Assembly: GCA_900543715.1 (NCBI GenBank)
Contig: UQSX01000016.1
Coordinates: 1 to 51,489, forward strand
Direction: 5' to 3'
DNA length: 51,489 bases
From: an uncultured Blautia sp.
GTDB taxonomy: Bacteria; Bacillota; Clostridia; Lachnospirales; Lachnospiraceae
The stretch's first letter is position 1. Every line of letters begins with the position of its first letter. Positions 25,905-34,885 of the stretch are shown here, piece after piece. Position numbers and translations under genes: made by a program. The notes below the pieces were generated by a model. That model was not told where the DNA came from, did not search any database, and worked only from the letters and a program-made list of their open reading frames with translations.

Positions 25905-26053
25905 ACAAAACAGTACCGTATTATTCTGTAGATTGCAGAAAAGAAAGTCCTCCAGGTAAAATATTCTCAGAACATTCCCCCAGGCAGCCAACGATATAGG
26001 ACTTCAGAAATCACTGACTGCGGGGAAATCTTTTACTTAAGGAGGGTATCAGA

Positions 26054-26686
26054 ATGGCTACGGCAGATAAAGTCTATCCCCGGACTGGAGATGGAGAAAC
26101 TGTTTATTTAAAAAATGTGATCACCGATTCCAATATCGAAATAGGGAATTTTACTATCTACAATGATTTTGTCAATGACCCCAGAGAATTTCAGAAAAAC
26201 AATGTTCTGTATCACTATCCCATCAATGGAGACCGGCTCATTATTGGAAAATTCTGCTCCATTGCCTGTGGTGTAAAGTTTCTTTTTAACAGTGGAAATC
26301 ACAAAATGTCGTCTCTTTCCACCTATACTTTTCCTCTGTTCTTTGAAGAATGGGGGCTTGAAAAAGACAAGGTTACTGAAGCCTGGGATCACAAAGGGGA
26401 TATCGTAATCGGCAATGATGTGTGGATCGGTTATGAGGCTGTGATCCTTTCAGGAGTTTCTATAGGAGACGGCGCCGTTATTGGCTGCCGGGCTGTTGTT
26501 ACCAGGGATGTTCTCCCTTATACCGTTGTAGGAGGAGTCCCTGCAAAGCCTATACGAAAACGCTTTGATGAGGATACTATAGCGGAACTCCTGGAAATAA
26601 AATGGTGGGACTGGCCGGAAGAAAAAATCGCCGAAAGGATTACAGACATACAAAACGGGGATTTAAAAGGATTAAGAAAGGGGTAA
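26054..26686 (+). CDS. Vat-like xenobiotic O-acetyltransferase (left-handed beta-helix)
   Basis: A 210-residue hexapeptide-repeat acyltransferase resembling streptogramin A acetyltransferases (Vat) and CatB-type enzymes, which move acetyl from acetyl-CoA to a drug hydroxyl. Shared features are [20 protein letters not shown], the catalytic-type histidine in [15 protein letters not shown] (His83), [21 protein letters not shown] and [14 protein letters not shown]. The C-terminal helices with WWDWP also match. TAAGGAGG lies 8 bases before the ATG. It is two bases upstream of a truncated Ntn hydrolase. Sequence reading cannot show whether it confers resistance; many chromosomal homologues act on other substrates. 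Confidence 0.82.
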   Translation: MATADKVYPRTGDGETVYLKNVITDSNIEIGNFTIYNDFVNDPREFQKNNVLYHYPINGDRLIIGKFCSIACGVKFLFNSGNHKMSSLSTYTFPLFFEEWGLEKDKVTEAWDHKGDIVIGNDVWIGYEAVILSGVSIGDGAVIGCRAVVTRDVLPYTVVGGVPAKPIRKRFDEDTIAELLEIKWWDWPEEKIAERITDIQNGDLKGLRKG

Positions 26687-26688
26687 CT

Positions 26689-27198
26689 ATGTGTACAAGA
26701 TTTGTATATAACGGAAAAGATACGATCACAGGATTTAATTTTGATATTGACCTGTCTGTATGGGACCACAAAGTGATTAAAGATGAGAATCGATTTTATA
26801 TCGGAATCAAAATGCCGGACAGCCAGTATCACTCCTTCCATGGGATTCACCGTAATGGCAATGCAGGGACTTTGCTCTATGTCCATGGAAATCCTCAGGG
26901 AAGATATGATGCAGGCTCTTATACTATTGCTGACCTTACAGAAAATTATATCCGGGGACTTCTCTCTTTTGATGATGCTCTGCATATTGTGCAGGAGCAG
27001 CAAATTGTCTATGGGCCGGATACCACAATGCAGGCCATGCTTTCCGACAGATATGGCCGGGTGCTTCTTATAGAGCCTGGAATCGGATACCGGCTTGAGC
27101 AGAGAAGATACTCTCTCATGACAAACTACTCTGTTTTAAATCCGGAAAGCACCCGGCCCTATATTGTTCCCGGTGATGACCGATATGAACAGGCATAA
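26689..27198 (+). pseudogene. Linear amide C-N hydrolase (Ntn, choloylglycine-hydrolase-like), C-terminally truncated
   Basis: The ATG at 26689 gives MCTRFVYNGKD, so Cys2 would be the N-terminal nucleophile after Met removal, as in choloylglycine hydrolases and penicillin acylases. Other family features are GFNFDIDL, GIHRNGNAGTLLYVHGNP, YTIADLTENYI and a LMTNYSVL segment carrying the conserved Asn. The frame stops after DDRYEQA at 169 residues, while family members continue well beyond this point. The next 10 bases lead straight into the convergent gene, so the C-terminus was lost by deletion or rearrangement. It is coupled to the acetyltransferase (2-base gap). Activity is doubtful. It could instead be a naturally short variant. 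Confidence 0.6.
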
Positions 27199-27208
27199 GA
27201 CTCAAATA

Positions 27209-27589
27209 CTATTTTTCAACACTGGCAAATAAAGTCAGATTTATAAGTTCCTCTACCTTGACTCTGTCCTGGAACTCTTCATAGGGCCAGAAACAATACC
27301 GAACCCGGTCTCCTGGGTTATATGGGTTTAAAGCAATGTCTTCCATAACAGACTCTTTGGAACAGTCCAGCAGGATTTCTTTCCCGTCCTCTGTACTCTG
27401 AACCGTAATTTCTCCTTTTTCCCGGTCTATTTCCAGAATTTTTCCTTCTTTCTGTGACCGGTAAGTTCCTGGGCCGCCGGAATCCTTTCTTGGTTCTTTT
27501 CCTGCTGTTAGCCCGGCAGCAGTTCCCAGAATAACCAAAAACAGCATCCCGGCAATGCCGGCAAGCAGTCTTTTAGAAGTTCTTTTCAC
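27209..27589 (-). CDS. Exported hypothetical protein with N-terminal signal anchor
   Basis: A 126-residue protein with a basic N-terminus and one hydrophobic segment (about 8-28) without a lipobox cysteine, then a small soluble domain. The domain appears beta-rich (GKILEIDREKGEITVQS and GKEILLDC), resembling a small OB-like or barrel-like domain, but I do not recognise a family. It lies 15 bases after the Gfo/Idh/MocA gene and is the last gene of the operon starting with the methyltransferase. Its 3' end abuts the truncated Ntn hydrolase, with 10 bases between the stops. Confidence 0.65.
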   Translation of the reverse strand: MKRTSKRLLAGIAGMLFLVILGTAAGLTAGKEPRKDSGGPGTYRSQKEGKILEIDREKGEITVQSTEDGKEILLDCSKESVMEDIALNPYNPGDRVRYCFWPYEEFQDRVKVEELINLTLFASVEK

Positions 27590-27604
27590 TCCATCACGCC
27601 TTTC

Positions 27605-28582
27605 TTACTCCATGGGGAACTTCATCCCCCACTGGGCTCTGGCCTGGTCCATCAGCCCCATGATCTCCAGTATTTCCTTATGGGGCATCTGAGGACACTG
27701 GGTAAGGCCTTTTTCTATGGCTTCCTTGCAGGCTAAAACCTCATACTCATATCCGGTGATCTGTTCCGGACAATGATATTCGGCGGTCACCTGACGGTTC
27801 CGGTCATAGATGGTAAGGGTCTGGAAATTGTTGATATTTTCTACTACGGCAAAGCCTTCTGTACCATAAATGATACCCTGACGGTCAGAAAGTACCCGCA
27901 TAGAACTGTTAAGAACCGCCATTTTTCCTCCCGGATAGATCAGAGTAATGCTATTCTGAGCGTCTACACCGGTATCTGTTATAACAGCTGTGGACACCAT
28001 TTTTTCCACCTGATTGCCAAAGACCATCGAGGCGAAATTCATGGCGTATACTCCTACGTCCAGCAAAGCTCCGCCGCCCAGTTCCGGTTTCAGCAGCCTC
28101 GGCACATCTCCAATCAGATAGCAGAGATTTGCAGTAAGTGTCATAGGCTCACCGATGGCTCCCTCAGCCAATACCTGACGGATGGTATTCCACATAGGCA
28201 TGTACCGTACCCACATAGCCTCGGCAAGCAGCACTCCTTTTTCCCTGGCCAGCTCTGTCATTTCTCTGGCCTGCTTCTGGTTTATGGCAAAAGCTTTTTC
28301 ACATAATATATTTCTGCCGTGAGCAATAAGCATTTTCACATTCTCATAATGCTCAGACATAGGGCTTGCCACATAGACCAGATCTACATTTTCATCTGCC
28401 GCCATTTCCTCATAGGAACCATAGGCTTTCTCAATCTGAAACCGCTGGGCAAAGTTCTCAGCTTTCTCCAGACTTCTGGAAGCTACCGCATAAACCCTGG
28501 CCTCTTTCATTTTTGCCACTGTATTTGCCATAGTAGCTGCAATATTTCCTGTACTTAAAATACCTACTCTTAACTGTTCCAT
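27605..28582 (-). CDS. Gfo/Idh/MocA family oxidoreductase
   Basis: A 325-residue NAD(P)-dependent oxidoreductase acting on a sugar or sugar-like substrate. The Rossmann motif is VGILSTGNIAATMANTV (glycine pattern GxxxTGxIA), followed by AVASRSLEKAENFA and VDLVYVASPMSEHYENV. The substrate-domain EKAFA motif is in ILCEKAFAINQKQA, containing the usual catalytic lysine, and a GGGALLDVGVYAM segment supplies further active-site residues. I use the ATG at 28582, preceded by GGGAGGTAAAGGT; an upstream in-frame TTG would place the start inside this site. Substrate unknown. Confidence 0.92.
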   Translation of the reverse strand: MEQLRVGILSTGNIAATMANTVAKMKEARVYAVASRSLEKAENFAQRFQIEKAYGSYEEMAADENVDLVYVASPMSEHYENVKMLIAHGRNILCEKAFAINQKQAREMTELAREKGVLLAEAMWVRYMPMWNTIRQVLAEGAIGEPMTLTANLCYLIGDVPRLLKPELGGGALLDVGVYAMNFASMVFGNQVEKMVSTAVITDTGVDAQNSITLIYPGGKMAVLNSSMRVLSDRQGIIYGTEGFAVVENINNFQTLTIYDRNRQVTAEYHCPEQITGYEYEVLACKEAIEKGLTQCPQMPHKEILEIMGLMDQARAQWGMKFPME

Positions 28583-28653
28583 TTTACCTTTACCTCCCAA
28601 TTTTTCGTTTCCGCCCGTCCATATCTAAGAAAATAAATTCCCCTAATTTACCT

Positions 28654-29019
28654 TTAAAGCTCTGTCAGCCCATACGCTTCTGCCAAACTCTCCAGCCCTT
28701 CCAGGATTTCTTCTCTGGAATAATCATGCTCTTCCAGAAAATCATCTTCAAATTCGTCCAGATGTTGGTAAAAATCTGCCACCATGATTCCATACCCTGG
28801 CGTATTCTCTGAAAGGTCCCCCAGGAGAATATTTTCCGCTTCATTGATCTCGCCCCGGTCCGCCATTTCAAGAATCCGGGCATAGAGCTTTTCTTCCTCT
28901 GTCCGCTCCTGCTCCTTTGGCAGCTCATAGCGGACCTCCCGCTGTCCCGTAAGGACCAGTGCAAGTCCCCGGACAACGTCATTGATCATACGCATAAGAT
29001 AATCCTGTTTAACACCCAT
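28654..29019 (-). CDS. DUF6483-like small acidic protein
   Basis: A 121-residue acidic protein, predicted mostly helical, opening QDYLMRMINDVVRGLALVLTG, a pattern I associate with DUF6483 proteins of Clostridia. The C-terminal half is TPR-like (YARILEMADRGEINEAENILL, YHDLDEF-type helices, ILEGLESLAEAYGL). No catalytic motif or membrane segment is seen. It sits 17 bases after the alcohol dehydrogenase and 71 bases before the Gfo/Idh/MocA gene in the same operon. Function unknown. Confidence 0.7.
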   Translation of the reverse strand: MGVKQDYLMRMINDVVRGLALVLTGQREVRYELPKEQERTEEEKLYARILEMADRGEINEAENILLGDLSENTPGYGIMVADFYQHLDEFEDDFLEEHDYSREEILEGLESLAEAYGLTEL

Positions 29020-29036
29020 GTGATTTCTTCCTTTCT

Positions 29037-30086
29037 TTATACCTTTATTGCATATTTGATCACGCCGTCTTGTTTCTTTTCAAAAATCTCATAGGCTTCC
29101 ATAATATGTTCCAGAGAAGTCCGGTGGGTGATCAGAGGGCTGGTATCCAGCTGACCTTTCTCGATCAATTCCATGATCTGTTCACAATAGCAGCCGTCTA
29201 CCCCTCCTGTCTTAAAAATCAGATTCTTTCCATACATAGAGGGCAGAGGCAGTATCTGGTCTTCCTCATACATAGCCACTACAGTTACCACTGCGTTTGG
29301 TCTGGCGATCTTCCATGCAGTCTGGAAGGTGTCCTTTCCTCCTGCCACCTCAAAAACCCGGTCTGCCCCTCTCCCCTGGGACAACTCCAGAATCTGTTCT
29401 TCCAGTTCCTTTTCAGAAATTGCTGCAGGATTTATGCAAAAATCCGCCAGGTTATTTTCCCTGGCTGTTTTCAGGCGATCCTCGTCAGTATCCAGAGCAA
29501 TGATTTTTCCCGGCTCATACAGTCTGGCGCACATCATGGTACACAGCCCTGTAGGTCCTGCTCCGATAACGGCCACTGTATCTCCTTTGTTGATTTCTCC
29601 GATTTTTGCCGCCCAGTAACCAGTAGACAGAAGATCTCCGGTGAAAAGAGCGGCTTCATCAGACACATGCTCCGGAATCTTCGTAAGTCCGTTATCCCCG
29701 TAGGGAATCCGCACATATTCCGCCTGTCCTCCGTCCATCCGGCATCCCAGCGCCCAGCCTCCCAGAGGGTCGCTGCAGTTATTTACAAAGCCTCTCTCAC
29801 AGTAAAAACAGCTTCCGCAGTAGGTCTCCACATTCACCGCTACTCTGTCCCCGGACTTTACCTGTTTTACGGCTTTTCCGGTCTCTTCCACTACGCCTAC
29901 AAACTCATGTCCCAGGATAGTCCCCGGCACAGCCCTTGGCACTGCTCCATGCTTAATGTGAATATCGCTGGAACATATAGTGGTCAGAGTCACCTTCACC
30001 AGCACATCGGTATCCTTTTCCAGACATGGCTTGGGGCACTCTGTAAGAACCAGTTTCCCTTTTTCCTCAAAAACTACTGCTTTCAT
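29037..30086 (-). CDS. Zinc-dependent alcohol dehydrogenase (MDR superfamily)
   Basis: A 349-residue medium-chain dehydrogenase/reductase oxidising an alcohol or polyol with NAD(P). The catalytic zinc ligands are Cys38 in TTICSSDIH and His60-Glu61 in GTILGHEFVG. The structural zinc cysteines are in YCGSCFYCERGFVNNC, and the Rossmann motif is VAVIGAGPTGLC. It is closest in pattern to threonine/sorbitol/formaldehyde dehydrogenase-like clostridial enzymes. It follows nadE by 16 bases, placing an NAD-using enzyme beside NAD synthesis. The substrate is not determined by sequence. Confidence 0.93.
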   Translation of the reverse strand: MKAVVFEEKGKLVLTECPKPCLEKDTDVLVKVTLTTICSSDIHIKHGAVPRAVPGTILGHEFVGVVEETGKAVKQVKSGDRVAVNVETYCGSCFYCERGFVNNCSDPLGGWALGCRMDGGQAEYVRIPYGDNGLTKIPEHVSDEAALFTGDLLSTGYWAAKIGEINKGDTVAVIGAGPTGLCTMMCARLYEPGKIIALDTDEDRLKTARENNLADFCINPAAISEKELEEQILELSQGRGADRVFEVAGGKDTFQTAWKIARPNAVVTVVAMYEEDQILPLPSMYGKNLIFKTGGVDGCYCEQIMELIEKGQLDTSPLITHRTSLEHIMEAYEIFEKKQDGVIKYAIKV

Positions 30087-30102
30087 AAATGCCGCCTCGC
30101 TT

Positions 30103-32019
30103 TTATTCCTGAATGTTCTCCAGTTCCTCCATCCAGATCCTTACACAGGCATCGCTGGGCATCCGCAGGTCTCCTCTTGGAGATACTGCCACACTTCCCA
30201 CCTTTGGTCCGTCAGGAAGACAGGAACGCTTAAACTGCTGGGCAAAAAATCTGGAATAAAAAGTCTTCAGCCATTTCATGATCACTTCCGGTTCATAGAC
30301 TCCTGCAAAAGCAGCCTTTGCCATACGGTATATCTTGCCCGGTCTGAAATGGAACCGGAGCATCTGATATAAGAAGAAGTCATGAAGCTCATAAGGACCT
30401 ACCAGATCCTCGGTCTTCTGAGAGATCACTCCATCCTTTGGCGGGAGAAGCTCCGGGCTTACCGGGGTGTCCAGAATATCCAGAAGGATCTGGGACAGTT
30501 TTTCTTCCCCGCAGGTATCTGCATAATACCGGACCAGATGGCGGACCAGAGTCTTTGGCACAGAAGCATTTACCCCATACATAGACATATGGTCCCCATT
30601 ATAGGTAGCCCAGCCAAGGGCCAGTTCCGAAAGGTCTCCGGTTCCTACTACCATGCCTCCCTGCTGATTGGCAATATCCATGATCACCTGAGTCCGCTCT
30701 CTGGCCTGAGAATTTTCATAAGTCACATCGTGGACATTTTCGTCATGGCCGATATCCGAAAAATGCTGAAGCACTGCTTTTTTGATATCTACTTCTATAA
30801 GAGTGGCCCCCAGTCTTCTGGTCAGTTCACAGGCATTGGTATAGGTCCTGTCTGTAGTGCCGAAGCAGGGCATAGTTACAGCCGTAATGTGTTCTCTTCC
30901 CATTCCCAGAAGGTCAAAGGCTCTTGCAGTGACCAGCAGGGCCAGAGTAGAATCCAGTCCTCCTGAGATTCCCAGCACTGCTCTCTGGCAATGGGTATGC
31001 TCCAGTCTTTTCTTCAGGCCCATGGCCTGGATCATCAGGATTTCGTTGCAGCGCTTTTCCCGTTCTCCCTGACTGTCCGGCACAAAAGGATTAGGATCGA
31101 TAAACCGCTCCAGCTTTGTTTCTTCTACAGGAAGAGAGAATTCCACAGTAAGGTACCCCTCTCTTTTTTCCTCATGCCAGGTGGAAATTCTTCTCCGTTC
31201 CTCCACAAGACGGTTCACATCCAGAACTGCCTCTACAGACTGGTTCTGGAACATTTCTGCTTCTTTTAATACGGCACCGTTTTCACAGATTAAGTGCTGT
31301 CCTCCAAATACCAGATCCTGCGTGGATTCTCCATATCCGGCAGTGGCATAAATATAGGCGCACAGCAGTCTGGCAGACTGGCTTTTTACCAGCTCTCTTC
31401 TGTAGTCTGCTTTTCCTACGGTCTCATCGCTGGCAGACAGATTTACAATGACATTTGCCCCGGCCATGGCATGAGCTACGCTGGGAGGAGCCGCCGCCCA
31501 GAGATCCTCGCAGATTTCCGCTGCTACAGTAAGTCCCGGCATTTCCCGGCAGGCAAACAGCAGGTTTTCCATAACAGGCACCTGTTTTCCCCCCAGCTCT
31601 GTATAACCCCAGAGATTTTTTCCAGAGGAAAAATGTCTTGCCTCATAAAACTCTCCGTAATTAGGCAGATACTCCTTTGGAACCAGACCCAGGATCTCTC
31701 CCTGGTTTATTGCCGCCGCCACATTGTAGAGTTTTCCATGATACGCATAGGGAAGTCCCACAAAAATCAGTCCAGGCACATCCTTTAATTCTTCTGCGGC
31801 TCTTAAAAGCTGTTCCCTGGCACTGTTCAGCAGAGTCTCCTGCCAGAACAGATCCTGACAGGTATAGCCGGTAATGGAAAGCTCGGGAAACACCAGGATC
31901 CTGGCTCCTTTTTGGGAAAGTTCCCTTGCTTTCTTAATGATCTCATCCGTGTTGTGAATACAGTCGGCCACCCGGACGTCGATAGCTGCCGCTGCTGCCT
32001 TTATAAATCCATCTCTCAT
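30103..32019 (-). CDS. nadE: Glutamine-dependent NAD+ synthetase
   Basis: Two-domain enzyme, 638 residues, making NAD from nicotinate adenine dinucleotide with ammonia from glutamine. The N-terminal nitrilase-like glutaminase has the triad Glu46 (VFPELSITGY), Lys115 (LVPKEYLPN) and Cys170 (AAEICEDLW). The C-terminal synthetase has the pyrophosphatase P-loop SGGLDS (352-357), and the GTGDLSELALGW segment lies further on. The length is typical of the fused bacterial type. It lies between hslO and the zinc dehydrogenase with gaps of 16-21 bases. Confidence 0.97.
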   Translation of the reverse strand: MRDGFIKAAAAAIDVRVADCIHNTDEIIKKARELSQKGARILVFPELSITGYTCQDLFWQETLLNSAREQLLRAAEELKDVPGLIFVGLPYAYHGKLYNVAAAINQGEILGLVPKEYLPNYGEFYEARHFSSGKNLWGYTELGGKQVPVMENLLFACREMPGLTVAAEICEDLWAAAPPSVAHAMAGANVIVNLSASDETVGKADYRRELVKSQSARLLCAYIYATAGYGESTQDLVFGGQHLICENGAVLKEAEMFQNQSVEAVLDVNRLVEERRRISTWHEEKREGYLTVEFSLPVEETKLERFIDPNPFVPDSQGEREKRCNEILMIQAMGLKKRLEHTHCQRAVLGISGGLDSTLALLVTARAFDLLGMGREHITAVTMPCFGTTDRTYTNACELTRRLGATLIEVDIKKAVLQHFSDIGHDENVHDVTYENSQARERTQVIMDIANQQGGMVVGTGDLSELALGWATYNGDHMSMYGVNASVPKTLVRHLVRYYADTCGEEKLSQILLDILDTPVSPELLPPKDGVISQKTEDLVGPYELHDFFLYQMLRFHFRPGKIYRMAKAAFAGVYEPEVIMKWLKTFYSRFFAQQFKRSCLPDGPKVGSVAVSPRGDLRMPSDACVRIWMEELENIQE

Positions 32020-32040
32020 CTTCCGCCAAACCTCTTTCTA

Positions 32041-32922
32041 TTATCTTTTACATTCCTTTAAGATCCTTTTCAGTTCTTCTACGGTAAATGTATAATTCTT
32101 ATTACAGAAATGACAGTTCATCTCAATCTCTTTTCCCTCATCGATCATTTCCTGGATGTCCTTCTTTCCGATACTGATGAGGGCTCTCTCCACTCTTTCC
32201 TTACTGCAGTTGCAGTAGAACTGCGTTGGGATCCTGTCATTAAATTCAATATCAAATCCCTCCAGCAAAAGCTCCAGAAGGCTTTCGGGGGTATGTCCCT
32301 CTTCCAGAAGAGAGGTAACAGAAGTCACCTTTTTCAGATTTTCCTCCAGCCGGCTGATCACTGCTTCCTCTGTGAAAGGCATAAGCTGGATAATAAAACC
32401 GCCGGCCTGCTTCACTGTATTATCTTTTTCCATCAGCACTCCCAGGCCTACAGAAGAAGGTACCTGCTCGCTGGTAGCAAAGTAATAAGTAAGGTCCTCT
32501 GCGATCTCACTGGTCTGGAGGACTGTCTGTCCCACATAAGGCTCCTTCATGCCCATATCTTTGATCACATTCATAAAACCTACTCCTACGGCTCCTGCCA
32601 CATCCAGCTTTCCCTGGGCGTTGGCGTGAAGGACCACATTGGGATTTCCCACATAGCCTTTTACATTTCCCTTGGAATCTGCAGTAACGGTGATTCCTTC
32701 CAGAGGGCCTCCCGCCTTGATCTGCAGTGTCAGCAGGTCCTTATCTCCTTTCATCATAACGCCCATCATAGATCCCGCTGTAAGCAGGCGTCCCAGAGCC
32801 GCTGTGGCTACCGGGCTGGTATTGTGGGCTGCTCTTGCATGCTCTACCAGGTCTCTGGTAGTAGCCGCAAAAGCCCTGATCTGATGATTAGCCGCTGTAG
32901 CCCTTACAATATAATCTCCCAT
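32041..32922 (-). CDS. hslO: Redox-regulated chaperone Hsp33
   Basis: A 293-residue holdase activated by oxidation. The N-terminal domain shows YIVRATAANHQIRAFAATT and GRLLTAGSMMGVMMKG. The C-terminal zinc switch has a CNCS and a CHFC pair, which bind Zn when reduced and form disulfides on oxidative stress. I chose ATG 32922, with AGAGGAGA 9 bases upstream; it begins four bases after the methyltransferase stop, so the two are coupled. For an anaerobe it is a logical oxygen-damage protein. Confidence 0.96.
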   Translation of the reverse strand: MGDYIVRATAANHQIRAFAATTRDLVEHARAAHNTSPVATAALGRLLTAGSMMGVMMKGDKDLLTLQIKAGGPLEGITVTADSKGNVKGYVGNPNVVLHANAQGKLDVAGAVGVGFMNVIKDMGMKEPYVGQTVLQTSEIAEDLTYYFATSEQVPSSVGLGVLMEKDNTVKQAGGFIIQLMPFTEEAVISRLEENLKKVTSVTSLLEEGHTPESLLELLLEGFDIEFNDRIPTQFYCNCSKERVERALISIGKKDIQEMIDEGKEIEMNCHFCNKNYTFTVEELKRILKECKR

Positions 32923-32926
32923 ATTT

Positions 32927-33709
32927 TCAAATCTCCTCTTTCTGCGAATTCTTTCCTTTTTCTCTGGCAAGTATATAAATCCTCTCGCTGTCTTTACGTG
33001 CCGGTTCTCTGGTAAACGCATCATAGGCGGCAATGTACTCCATACCTGCTTCTAAAAGCAGTTCTTTCACCCTTTCCAGAGAATAGACTTTCTGATAATG
33101 GGTCTCCTCATACTTTCGGTAAAGAATTTCCCCATCTTTTTCCTCCGGGATAAAAAGAGCCAGATCATATTCGTTGATCTTCTCTTCCGGATCATAATAA
33201 TTATCCCAGATAAAACTGGCATCCTCCCGGTCCTCTGCTATGGTAGTGTCTCCCAGAATCTTTTCATACTTGTATTCTGTATTCAGATCAAAAATGAAAA
33301 TTCCTCCCGGATCCAGATAGTTATTCACCAGCCGGAACACCTCCAGCAGATCCTCTTCTTCAATAATATAGTTCATACTGTCGCAGACAGACACTACCGC
33401 CCGGACAGTGCCATAAAGCTCAAACTCCCGCATATCCTGAAGAAGGTACAGGATATCCTGTTCCTCCTCTTCCTTCTTCTCCATGGCAATTTCCAGCATA
33501 TCCATAGAGTTGTCCACTCCGATCATGTCATATCCCTTCTCTGCCAGAAGCCGAGTCATGTTTCCTGTCCCGCATCCCAGCTCCAGGACCAGTCCCTCCC
33601 GGATTCCCTGGTCTTCCAGAAGCCCGGCAAGATACTCACACCATTCTTCATAGGGGATATTGTCCATAAAAAGGTCATAGACCCTGGCAAAACTTTCATA
33701 AGAACTCAT
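32927..33709 (-). CDS. Class I SAM-dependent methyltransferase
   Basis: A 260-residue methyltransferase with the SAM-binding motif I VLELGCGTGNMTRLL (about 41-55), acidic motif II at GVDNSMDML, and the post-I region with DMREF and AVVSVCDSMNYI. The C-terminal half carries FDLNTEYKYEKI, a feature of small clostridial YrrT/CysS-like methyltransferases. Substrate unknown. It is the first gene of the operon, with a promoter at 33737-33765, and its stop is four bases from hslO. Confidence 0.92.
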   Translation of the reverse strand: MSSYESFARVYDLFMDNIPYEEWCEYLAGLLEDQGIREGLVLELGCGTGNMTRLLAEKGYDMIGVDNSMDMLEIAMEKKEEEEQDILYLLQDMREFELYGTVRAVVSVCDSMNYIIEEEDLLEVFRLVNNYLDPGGIFIFDLNTEYKYEKILGDTTIAEDREDASFIWDNYYDPEEKINEYDLALFIPEEKDGEILYRKYEETHYQKVYSLERVKELLLEAGMEYIAAYDAFTREPARKDSERIYILAREKGKNSQKEEI

Positions 33710-33736
33710 AGATTTCTCTCCTTTTTGTTCTTCCTA

Positions 33737-33765
33737 ATACTACCATGAAACTTCTGAGGTGGCAA
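33737..33765 (-). promoter_or_regulatory. Promoter of the methyltransferase-hslO-nadE operon
   Basis: Minus strand TTGCCA (33760-33765) and TAGTAT (33737-33742) are separated by 17 bp. The start site would be about 20 bases upstream of the methyltransferase ATG. Confidence 0.6.
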
Positions 33766-33893
33766 GGCGAAGGGAATCAGGAAAATATCACAAAACTGCA
33801 ACATTCTTTTGGATAATTGAAATAATGGTGAGACCTTCCCCTGATAATATAAAACCATCAAAAGAAAGCAATCGCAAATGGGAGGTACTCATA

Positions 33894-34130
33894 ATGAAAA
33901 GCAAAGCGAATCTCTATAAATTTTATATATCCGCAGCCCTTCTGGCCCTGTCATTTCTCACCACTCTGCCAAGATTTTTCCAGATATTCCACAGTCTGGC
34001 AGCAAGCGGAGGAAGCTTCCTTCTCCTGGCTGGCCCCGGCCTGTGGCTCTTTATAAGAAAAATGAAATCCCTCCACCAGGAAGAAGCAATTCTCCTTTCT
34101 GCACAGTCAAAACAGATTATAGCCCTATAG
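33894..34130 (+). CDS. Small two-segment membrane protein
   Basis: A 78-residue protein with a short basic N-terminus, two hydrophobic segments (about 9-30 and 37-55) and a basic/acidic tail. The ATG at 33894 has GGGAGG 8 bases upstream; a longer frame that starts at 33759 has no ribosome binding site. No family recognised. It is followed 90 bases later by the TVP38-like gene, possibly co-transcribed. Confidence 0.6.
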   Translation: MKSKANLYKFYISAALLALSFLTTLPRFFQIFHSLAASGGSFLLLAGPGLWLFIRKMKSLHQEEAILLSAQSKQIIAL

Positions 34131-34220
34131 AAAAACAGCGACAGAAGTCAAAAAACCTGGTGCAAGCATGCCCGCTTGGTTCGGTGCTCGCAGAAATGAA
34201 ACAGAAAGAAGGCGTATCTC

Positions 34221-34811
34221 ATGACATTGACAAAGAAATTAGAAGAAAACAAACTGACGATAATCGGCACTGCTGCTCTCCTCCTTACCCTCTGGGCAGG
34301 TTATCAAAGCGGCATCTTTTCTTCTCAGGAATCCATGGAGCAGTTTCTCCGCAAAACAGGAGCCCTGGCTCCTCTGTGCTTCCTTTTCCTTCAGACCGTG
34401 CAGGTAGTGATCCCTGTAGTTCCCGGTGGCGTAAGCTGTATCATCGGCGTAGCAATATTTGGTCCGGTAAATGGATTCTTCCTGAATTATGTGGGAATGG
34501 TCACCGGTTCTGTGATCAGTTTTCTTCTGGCAATGCATTATGGCCAGGGCTTTTTATTAAAATTTGTATCTCAGGAATCCTTTCAAAAATACATTTCCTG
34601 GACAGAAAAAGGCAGGAAATTTGATATTCTTTTCCTTCTGGCCCTGATTCTTCCAGGCATGCCCGACGACCTGTTATGTCTTATTGCTGGACTGACTTCT
34701 ATGTCCTTTAAGAAATACCTGGTTTTCACCCTTCTGGGAAGACCCTTCTCCCTCTTTGCCTACAGCCTGGGAGGTCTGCTGGTCCTGGAAAACCTTCTCC
34801 CGCTGTTTTAA
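34221..34811 (+). CDS. TVP38/TMEM64 family membrane protein
   Basis: A 196-residue VTT/SNARE-associated-domain protein of the DedA superfamily. The conserved core is visible: VVPVVPGGVSCIIGVAIFGPVNGFFLNYVGMVTGSVISFLLA, with the G-x-x-x-G and phenylalanine-rich loop typical of the fold, and LALILPGMPDDLLCLIAGLTSMSFKKYLVFTLLGR in the second half, where a buried Pro-Asp pair is expected. Five to six membrane segments. Members are implicated in lipid translocation and membrane homeostasis. A glycerophosphodiesterase follows, consistent with envelope-lipid work. Confidence 0.88.
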   Translation: MTLTKKLEENKLTIIGTAALLLTLWAGYQSGIFSSQESMEQFLRKTGALAPLCFLFLQTVQVVIPVVPGGVSCIIGVAIFGPVNGFFLNYVGMVTGSVISFLLAMHYGQGFLLKFVSQESFQKYISWTEKGRKFDILFLLALILPGMPDDLLCLIAGLTSMSFKKYLVFTLLGRPFSLFAYSLGGLLVLENLLPLF

Positions 34812-34885
34812 TCTGTTCCCTGTCCGCTGCACAGGAAAAGCAATCTCACAAAAACAATACTTACTATTTACACCGGAGGTTCCCT

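Noticed and set aside
29070..30233. Long plus-strand open frame opposite the alcohol dehydrogenase and nadE
   Set aside because: The opposite strand has clear zinc-dehydrogenase motifs; the frame is a by-product of codon bias.
32927..33033. Longer hslO start at 33033
   Set aside because: It would overlap the methyltransferase by over 100 bases; ATG 32922 has a good ribosome binding site and begins at the conserved Hsp33 N-terminus.
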